Shown piece by piece: positions 5,694 to 10,418 of a DNA stretch of 10,418 bases. The notes beneath the pieces are model-generated. The model was not told the origin of the DNA. It made no database searches and worked only from the letters and a program-made list of their open reading frames with translations. Made by a program: the position numbers and the translations under genes. This DNA is from JAEUMD01 sp964559355. GTDB taxonomy: Bacteria; Pseudomonadota; Alphaproteobacteria; Rhizobiales; Hyphomicrobiaceae. The stretch lies in NCBI GenBank assembly GCA_964559355.1, contig CAZLHQ010000116.1:1-10418 (forward strand). The letters are read 5' to 3'. Within the stretch, counting starts at the first letter, position 1, and each line of letters starts with the position of its first letter.

Positions 5694-8147
5694 TCACTCC
5701 AATTCCTCGCTGGACAGCGGTTCGGCGTCATCCTCGACTTCCGGTCGCGGCAAGCGCAGGGCGTCGAGCATCGCGATGGGGGCGGCGAAGGCGGCAACGC
5801 GCGAGTAGCGATCGCCTCGTTCGCTTCGACGACCGTCCCTGCTGTTGCCGCTGTTGGCGGCGGCGGCGGCGCCGTCGTTGATGACGCCCGCAGGGGAGGT
5901 GATGACGGTGCCCGCCGGGGAGGTGATCGAGCGGGCCGCACCTTCTGCGACTGCTGCGTTGCGGCGACCTTCCAGCGACCAGGGATGGGGCGGCGACCAG
6001 GGGCGTGCGCCGCGTGTGCCCGCCACGGTCTCGATGCGGAACTCTCGCGGCCCTGAAATATAGACGGCATGTGTTCCTGCCGTGCGCGCAGCAAAAAAAT
6101 CGATGACCGCGGCCGGTTCGGAGCAGCCCTTGGGCACCGCCATCGCCAGCACCACGAGATCGGCCTGCCGGCAATCATCGCCGATGGCAGCCGGATGGCG
6201 CGAGACGGCGATCCGCGCGCCCTTGACGTTCATCATGCAGCCCAGCGCGTCGCAACTCATGCCACCTGATGCGAACACTTCGGCAGGTGGACGCGAATCC
6301 CCATCATGCTCGAGCCAACGCGACAGCTCGAAGCGCGATTGCGGCGCGGCCAGAGCCGTCAAGCGGCCCGACTCCGTGCGAACCGCAACCAGCGCGCCAT
6401 CGCGGCCGATCAACACATCGGGCCGTGGCGCAAGCGGCGCCAGGGCAATGCCGGCAGCGATCGCCGCCAGCCCCAGAAATCTCCAGCGCGCATGCCACAA
6501 CAGCAGCCACAGCCCGCCGGCCAGCATCAGCGCGAACGCAGCCGTGGGAATCGCGGGCAGATAGCCGACTGCACCGGGCAGCCGCGCAACCTGCCGCGCC
6601 GTCCAGCTCATCGCGTCGATGCCGAGCCCCATGACCCACAGCGGCCCTGCCTCCAGTCCAAGCGGCATCGCCACCAGCGTCGCCAGCGCGGCGGGCATCA
6701 CCATCAGGTTGCAGATCGGAATGGCGAGCAGGTTGGCGATGATGGCGAACTGCTGGCTCTTGTGGAAATGGTAGATCGCAAACGGCGTCACGGCGGCTGA
6801 GGCAACCAGCGTCGACAAGATGATGCCGCCGAAGAACAACCCCGTCTTCATGACGATACCGAATTGCGTGCGGCGCGGTCCTTCCAGTCGATCGCGCACC
6901 GCCTCGTATGCCGCCACCAGCGCAACGACTGCGGCAAACGACATCTGGAAACCGACATCGAGCACGCTTTCTGGGAACAACGCGAGAATGACAAGCGCCG
7001 AGAGCGCGACGTTGCGCAGCGCCACTGCCGGCCGGTCCAGCAAGACAGCCAGGAACATTATCGAGATCATGATGAAGGAGCGCACCGTGGCAAACGACGT
7101 GCCGGAGATGGCGAGGTAGCACAACGAACCGAAGGCCGCGGCAAGTGCGGCCCACTTCTTCACCGCAAAGCGCAGCGCGATCGTCGGGAACAATGCCAAT
7201 AGCAGGCGCACGCTGAAAAACACCGCGCCGCCCATCACCGCCATGTGCAAGCCGGAAATCGACAGGATGTGAAAAAGTCCAGAGTCGCGGTAAGCGGCGT
7301 TGGTCGCCTCGGGAATGCCGCCACGCTCACCCGTAATCAACGCCTTGGCAATCGCCGCCGTCTCCCCTGACAACACGCGATCGACGCGCGCACCAATAGC
7401 CTGGCGCAGTCGCTGCACACTGGCCGACACCCGCAAATCGAATGGCGCTGGACCGGCCGACGCGTCACGCTCAGGCAACATCAGCGCATAGCCGACCGCC
7501 CCGATACCACTGAAATAAGCATGCCGGGCAAAGTCGAATCCGCCAGGCAACGCCGGCCCGGCCGGCGGCGCGAGATGAACGCGCGCGGTGATCGCGTCTC
7601 CGGCCGCAAGCCCTTCGAGCTTCTTCATTGTCCGAATGCGAGCGCGCAGCGGTGTCGCCGCGTGATCGAGCTGCCCGAGCTTTGTTATGCGCAGTGTGAT
7701 GCGCTCGCCGCGGCCCTCGCGCGGCTCCACCAGCTCGACAAAGCCGCGCACTTCGACCGGCCCCATGCGCTGCTGCAGAATAGGCCCCGCCACCAGCAGG
7801 GTGCGCAATGTGATGAGCGCAAATCCCACGGCGAAGATCACCAGTATGCTTGTCGCCAACGACAGCAGCGTCGTGCGCGGCAATGCCATGCGCAGTCCCA
7901 ATGCCCCCGCCATGAGCAGCGTTGCCGCAATTGAAGGCGGTTCGCTCGGCAGCGCGAAATAGGTTGCGATGCCGGCCCCCATGATGACGGGAATCCAATA
8001 GAACCAGCGCGCGCGCTCGGCTTCCAAGGCAACACCGAGCCGAGCGCTCGGCGATAACGCGCCACCGCCAGCGCCCTCTGCATCGTTCCAAGCGCCAGTG
8101 CCCGGGTTTCTCATCGACGGCTCGATGGCGGAAATTCGCGACGTCAT
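5694..8147 (-). CDS. comEC: ComEC/Rec2-family DNA uptake channel protein
   Basis: Inner-membrane protein of the ComEC/Rec2 family, which moves single-stranded DNA into the cytoplasm during natural transformation. The 817 residues show the usual order. Two to three N-terminal membrane segments come first (about 48-125). A periplasmic OB-like (DUF4131) region follows at about 128-215 (VEVRGFVELVEPREGRGERI). The polytopic competence domain comes next, with its signature SGLFHILSISGLHMAVMGG (conserved His near residue 301) and SGTSFATVRSF, then more membrane helices to about 590. The C-terminal soluble part starts at a strand-like VLIGRDGALVAVRTESGRL. It resembles the metallo-beta-lactamase-like end but lacks an HxHxDH metal motif, so it is probably not a nuclease. 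The last 110 or so residues are low-complexity and include a repeated ITSPAG. I used ATG 8147; its ribosome binding site is weak and ATG 8114 is possible. It diverges from gltX across 109 bases in which I see no clear promoter. Confidence 0.93.
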   Translation of the reverse strand: MTSRISAIEPSMRNPGTGAWNDAEGAGGGALSPSARLGVALEAERARWFYWIPVIMGAGIATYFALPSEPPSIAATLLMAGALGLRMALPRTTLLSLATSILVIFAVGFALITLRTLLVAGPILQQRMGPVEVRGFVELVEPREGRGERITLRITKLGQLDHAATPLRARIRTMKKLEGLAAGDAITARVHLAPPAGPALPGGFDFARHAYFSGIGAVGYALMLPERDASAGPAPFDLRVSASVQRLRQAIGARVDRVLSGETAAIAKALITGERGGIPEATNAAYRDSGLFHILSISGLHMAVMGGAVFFSVRLLLALFPTIALRFAVKKWAALAAAFGSLCYLAISGTSFATVRSFIMISIMFLAVLLDRPAVALRNVALSALVILALFPESVLDVGFQMSFAAVVALVAAYEAVRDRLEGPRRTQFGIVMKTGLFFGGIILSTLVASAAVTPFAIYHFHKSQQFAIIANLLAIPICNLMVMPAALATLVAMPLGLEAGPLWVMGLGIDAMSWTARQVARLPGAVGYLPAIPTAAFALMLAGGLWLLLWHARWRFLGLAAIAAGIALAPLAPRPDVLIGRDGALVAVRTESGRLTALAAPQSRFELSRWLEHDGDSRPPAEVFASGGMSCDALGCMMNVKGARIAVSRHPAAIGDDCRQADLVVLAMAVPKGCSEPAAVIDFFAARTAGTHAVYISGPREFRIETVAGTRGARPWSPPHPWSLEGRRNAAVAEGAARSITSPAGTVITSPAGVINDGAAAAANSGNSRDGRRSERGDRYSRVAAFAAPIAMLDALRLPRPEVEDDAEPLSSEELE

Positions 8148-8256
8148 GTCCGGCCCCGGCCCTTACCCCCGGCCGCCCCCTGTGGTACGGGGATTGGCCT
8201 GCCGAACGCACATCATCGGCAGCAGGATCATGACACGCTGAAAGACTGAAAAACAG

Positions 8257-9690
8257 ATGACGCATCACCCCGCCCCCGTGGTCCGCTTCGCACCCTCGCC
8301 GACCGGCTATCTGCATATCGGCGGCGCGCGCACGGCGCTCTTCAATTGGCTTTATGCGAAAGCCAAGGGCGGCACCTTCCTGCTGCGCATCGAGGATACC
8401 GACCGGGAGCGCAACAACGAGGCGGCTGTCAGCGCCATTATCGATGGCTTGAAATGGCTCGAACTCGACTGGACCGGTGAACCTGTCTCGCAGTTCTCTC
8501 GCGCCCAGCACCACAGGCGGGCCGCGGAGCAATTGCTCGGCGCCGGCCACGCCTATCGCTGTTTTCTGACCCAGGCCGAGCTCGACGCCATGCGCGCAGA
8601 GGCCGAAGCGGAGAAACGCCCGCTGACGATCCGCTCTCCCTGGCGCGATCGGCCACAATCGGAGGCGCCCGCGGGCCAACCTTTCACAATCCGGCTCAAG
8701 GCGGCACGCGAGGGCGAGACCGTCATCGAGGACCACGTCCAGGGCCGCGTCGTGTTCGCGAATAAGGACCTCGACGATCTCATCCTGCTGCGCTCGGACG
8801 GCACGCCAACATACAATCTCGCCGTCGTCGTCGACGATCACGATATGGGCGTCACGCATGTCATTCGCGGTGTCGATCACCTCACCAACGCCGCGCGCCA
8901 GTCGCAGATCTATGCGGGCCTTGGCTGGCAGATACCGCAGTTCGCGCATGTGCCGCTGATCCATGGCGCGGATGGCGCCAAGCTCTCCAAACGGCACGGC
9001 GCGCTCGGCGTGGAAGCCTATCGGGCGATGGGCTACCTGCCGGAAGCGCTGCGCAACTACCTGGTGCGGCTGGGATGGAGTCACGGCGATGACGAAATCA
9101 TTCCGACCCGACAGCTGATCTCGTGGTTCGACATCGATGCCATCAACAAGAGCGCGGCGCGGTTCGACTTTGCCAAGCTGGAAGCGCTGAATGCGCACTA
9201 CATCCGCCAGACCGACGATCACGAGCTGTTCGAGCGCACGCTTGCGATCCTGCACGAGATCGAGGGTGGAGACCGCATCGCCAAGGCGCTTGCCGCAGGC
9301 GCCAGCCCGCAATTCCGCGCCGCTATACCGAGCCTGAAGGAGCGCTCCAAGACGCTGCTCGATCTCGTCAAGGGCGCCGACTATGTATTTGCCGAGCGGC
9401 CGCTCACGCTCGATGAAAAGTCGGCGAAGCTGATTGATGCCGAGACGCGCGCGATGCTGGCCAAGCTGTTGCCGAAGCTCGCGACCGCCAAGTCGTGGAC
9501 GGCGTCCGAGCTGGAGGCGCTCGTGCGCACGTTCGCTGAAGAAAATGGCCTGAAGCTCGGCAAGGTTGCGCAGCCGCTGCGCGCCGTGCTCACCGGCCAG
9601 ACGGTATCGCCGCCGGTGTTCGACGTCATGGCCGTGCTGGGCGAGGCTGAGAGCTGTGCGCGAATTGCCGACCATGCGGGGCACGGTTAA
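8257..9690 (+). CDS. gltX: Glutamyl-tRNA synthetase
   Basis: Class I aminoacyl-tRNA synthetase that loads glutamate onto tRNA-Glu; in many alphaproteobacteria a non-discriminating copy also loads tRNA-Gln for later amidation by GatCAB. The 477 residues match the bacterial family. The Rossmann domain starts at VRFAPSPTGYLHIGGARTALFNW, with the HIGH-type motif HIGG at 20-23, followed by LLRIEDTDRER. The second class I motif is KLSKRHG at 242-248, and the anticodon-binding part follows (INKSAARFDFAKLEALNAHYI). The C-terminus, LRAVLTGQTVSPPVFDVMAVLG, is standard. There is a single Cys in AYRCFLTQAEL, so the Zn-binding cysteine cluster of the E. coli enzyme is absent. Alphaproteobacteria often have two gltX genes, and I cannot tell from this copy which tRNA it prefers. 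The ribosome binding site before ATG 8257 is weak (GAAAGACTG). Confidence 0.96.
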   Translation: MTHHPAPVVRFAPSPTGYLHIGGARTALFNWLYAKAKGGTFLLRIEDTDRERNNEAAVSAIIDGLKWLELDWTGEPVSQFSRAQHHRRAAEQLLGAGHAYRCFLTQAELDAMRAEAEAEKRPLTIRSPWRDRPQSEAPAGQPFTIRLKAAREGETVIEDHVQGRVVFANKDLDDLILLRSDGTPTYNLAVVVDDHDMGVTHVIRGVDHLTNAARQSQIYAGLGWQIPQFAHVPLIHGADGAKLSKRHGALGVEAYRAMGYLPEALRNYLVRLGWSHGDDEIIPTRQLISWFDIDAINKSAARFDFAKLEALNAHYIRQTDDHELFERTLAILHEIEGGDRIAKALAAGASPQFRAAIPSLKERSKTLLDLVKGADYVFAERPLTLDEKSAKLIDAETRAMLAKLLPKLATAKSWTASELEALVRTFAEENGLKLGKVAQPLRAVLTGQTVSPPVFDVMAVLGEAESCARIADHAGHG

Positions 9691-9744
9691 TAGCCAACGT
9701 GTGCAGCAGGAGCCGCGTGCAAACAGTACGCTGCGGCATGTTGC

Positions 9745-9786
9745 GCCGCCGCTGGCGGCCACGCCAACGCTGCCTTTTGAGGCAGC
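9745..9786 (+). terminator. Two short hairpins after gltX, possible terminator
   Basis: GCCGCC (9745-9750) pairs with GGCGGC (9754-9759) across a 3-base loop. GCTGCC (9769-9774) pairs with GGCAGC (9781-9786) across TTTTGA. They start 55 bases after the gltX stop. There is no T run after either, so efficient intrinsic termination is uncertain. Confidence 0.35.
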
Positions 9787-9929
9787 CCCCTGCGCAATTC
9801 TCTAGCAGTAAAGCGTTGTAAGACTTTAGCATTTCCGTACCCATTCAGAGCCGACTGAGCCGAAGGGTTATCTTGTCGCAGGGCGGAATGTGGGCTACCA
9901 GAAGCAACAGGTGAGAAGCCGGGCACACA

Positions 9930-9941
9930 ATTGGGCCCAAT
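9930..9941. repeat. 12-bp perfect palindrome upstream of gltA
   Basis: ATTGGGCCCAAT is fully self-complementary and ends 71 bases before the gltA ATG. It is a candidate binding site for a dimeric regulator. No known operator is recognised. Confidence 0.4.
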
Positions 9942-10012
9942 CCGACAACAAGCCTCCACCCCATTCGGATCGCACCATCGCCCGAGCACGCAACGTCTCG
10001 AGGGAACCGTTC

Positions 10013-10418
10013 ATGACCGTTCAGGACAGCTCCATGCAGCACGCAAATCAGAACGAGAACGCGAAGCTGGTCGTCAAGACCAAGTCGACCGAAATGCCGG
10101 TCCGCTCCGGCTCGCTTGGTCCCGATGTGATCGACATCGGCCGCCTATATCGCGACACCGGTTGTTTCACCTACGATCCGGGCTTCACGTCGACCGCGAA
10201 TTGCTCGTCCAAGATCACGTACATCGATGGCGACGAGGGCGTGCTGCTGTATCGCGGCTACCCGATCGATCAATTGGCGGAGCAGTCCAACCACCTCGAA
10301 GTCTGCTATCTGCTGCTCAATGGCGAGCTGCCGACCAAGGCGCAGTTCAAGGAGTTCGATGCCGCCATCACGCGCCACACCATGGTGCACGAGCAGATGA
10401 CGCGCTTCTTCACCGGCT
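10013..10418 (+). CDS. gltA: Type II citrate synthase, N-terminal part (3' truncated by window)
   Basis: Condenses acetyl-CoA with oxaloacetate to citrate, the entry step of the TCA cycle. The first 135 residues are present, out of an expected length of about 430. After a variable start (MTVQDSSMQHANQNENAK) the sequence follows the hexameric Gram-negative type closely: SGSLGPDVIDIGRLYRDTG, FTYDPGFTSTANCSSKITYI, then DGDEGVLLYRGYPIDQLAEQ and EVCYLLLNGELPT, ending in HEQMTRFFTG. ATG 10013 is chosen because GAGGGA (10000-10005) lies 7 bases upstream; an in-frame ATG at 10034 is less well placed. The catalytic His and Asp residues lie beyond the window. gltX followed by gltA on the same strand is a common arrangement in Hyphomicrobiales, but the 322-base gap suggests a separate promoter. 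Confidence 0.96.
   Translation, partial: MTVQDSSMQHANQNENAKLVVKTKSTEMPVRSGSLGPDVIDIGRLYRDTGCFTYDPGFTSTANCSSKITYIDGDEGVLLYRGYPIDQLAEQSNHLEVCYLLLNGELPTKAQFKEFDAAITRHTMVHEQMTRFFTG

Larger units (their letters stand above)
9691..10012. other. 322-base intergenic region between gltX and gltA
   Basis: No convincing gene in either strand. It holds two hairpins just after gltX (9745-9786), a 12-bp palindrome (9930-9941), a weak promoter-like pair TTGTCG (9873-9878) and TACCAG (9896-9901) with 17 bases between, and the gltA ribosome binding site GAGGGA (10000-10005). I recognise no riboswitch or tRNA here. Confidence 0.6.

Noticed and set aside
6975..6989. GAAC-N7-GAAT inside comEC
   Set aside because: It is an imperfect LexA-like match inside a coding region, consistent with chance.
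7471..9762. Long open frame of 763 codons on the minus strand across gltX and the comEC start
   Set aside because: It is antisense to gltX for most of its length and then out of frame within comEC. No family is recognisable.
10009..10022. GTTC-N6-GTTC across the gltA start codon
   Set aside because: The spacing is one base short of the LexA box, it lies over the start codon, and citrate synthase is not a known SOS gene.

Overview
The window looks like a chromosomal segment of a high-GC alphaproteobacterium of the Hyphomicrobiales (Rhizobiales). The evidence is the gene set and order (moaC-moeA-lexA, then comEC on the opposite strand, then gltX and gltA), a LexA with the alphaproteobacterial-type GTTC-N7-GTTC operator, and an alphaproteobacterial-style GltX, ComEC and type II citrate synthase. 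The family or genus cannot be fixed from the sequence alone.

Left part (1-1710, + strand). The 3' end of uvrA (nucleotide excision repair) is followed by a small hicB antitoxin gene and a hicA toxin gene that overlap by ATGA. The hicA frame is intact except for one in-frame TAG at codon 26, where the family usually carries Gln, just before the active-site His, so the toxin looks dead. Directly after the hicA stop codon lies a second, frameshifted copy of the uvrA 3' end. It differs from the real one mostly at third codon positions. The toxin-antitoxin cassette is therefore bracketed by two diverged uvrA tails, which reads as the scar of an insertion or recombination event. A MaoC-like hydratase/dehydratase gene follows, preceded by two short stem-loops.

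Middle part (1795-2900). Two small genes lie on the minus strand: a two-helix membrane protein and a secreted Cys-containing protein. Both are of unknown function. A 279-base gap then separates the secreted-protein gene from the divergently transcribed moaC and carries a good extended -10 promoter for moaC.

Right part (2901-10418). moaC and moeA form a tight two-gene unit for molybdenum cofactor synthesis. The lexA gene follows with its own promoter, whose -35/-10 spacer contains a perfect GAAC-N7-GAAC LexA box, so lexA should repress itself and respond to DNA damage. Its leader is long (about 200 nt) and holds an exact 15-bp tandem duplication. lexA converges on comEC (DNA uptake channel, minus strand) across an imperfect hairpin. 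comEC diverges from gltX (glutamyl-tRNA synthetase), and gltA (citrate synthase) starts after a 322-base gap and runs off the window.

Most of the window is ordinary core genome. The most interesting place is the uvrA 3' end with the broken hicBA cassette and the duplicated uvrA tail. The lexA control region comes second. I found no CRISPR array, tRNA, rRNA, insertion sequence or obviously new multi-gene system.
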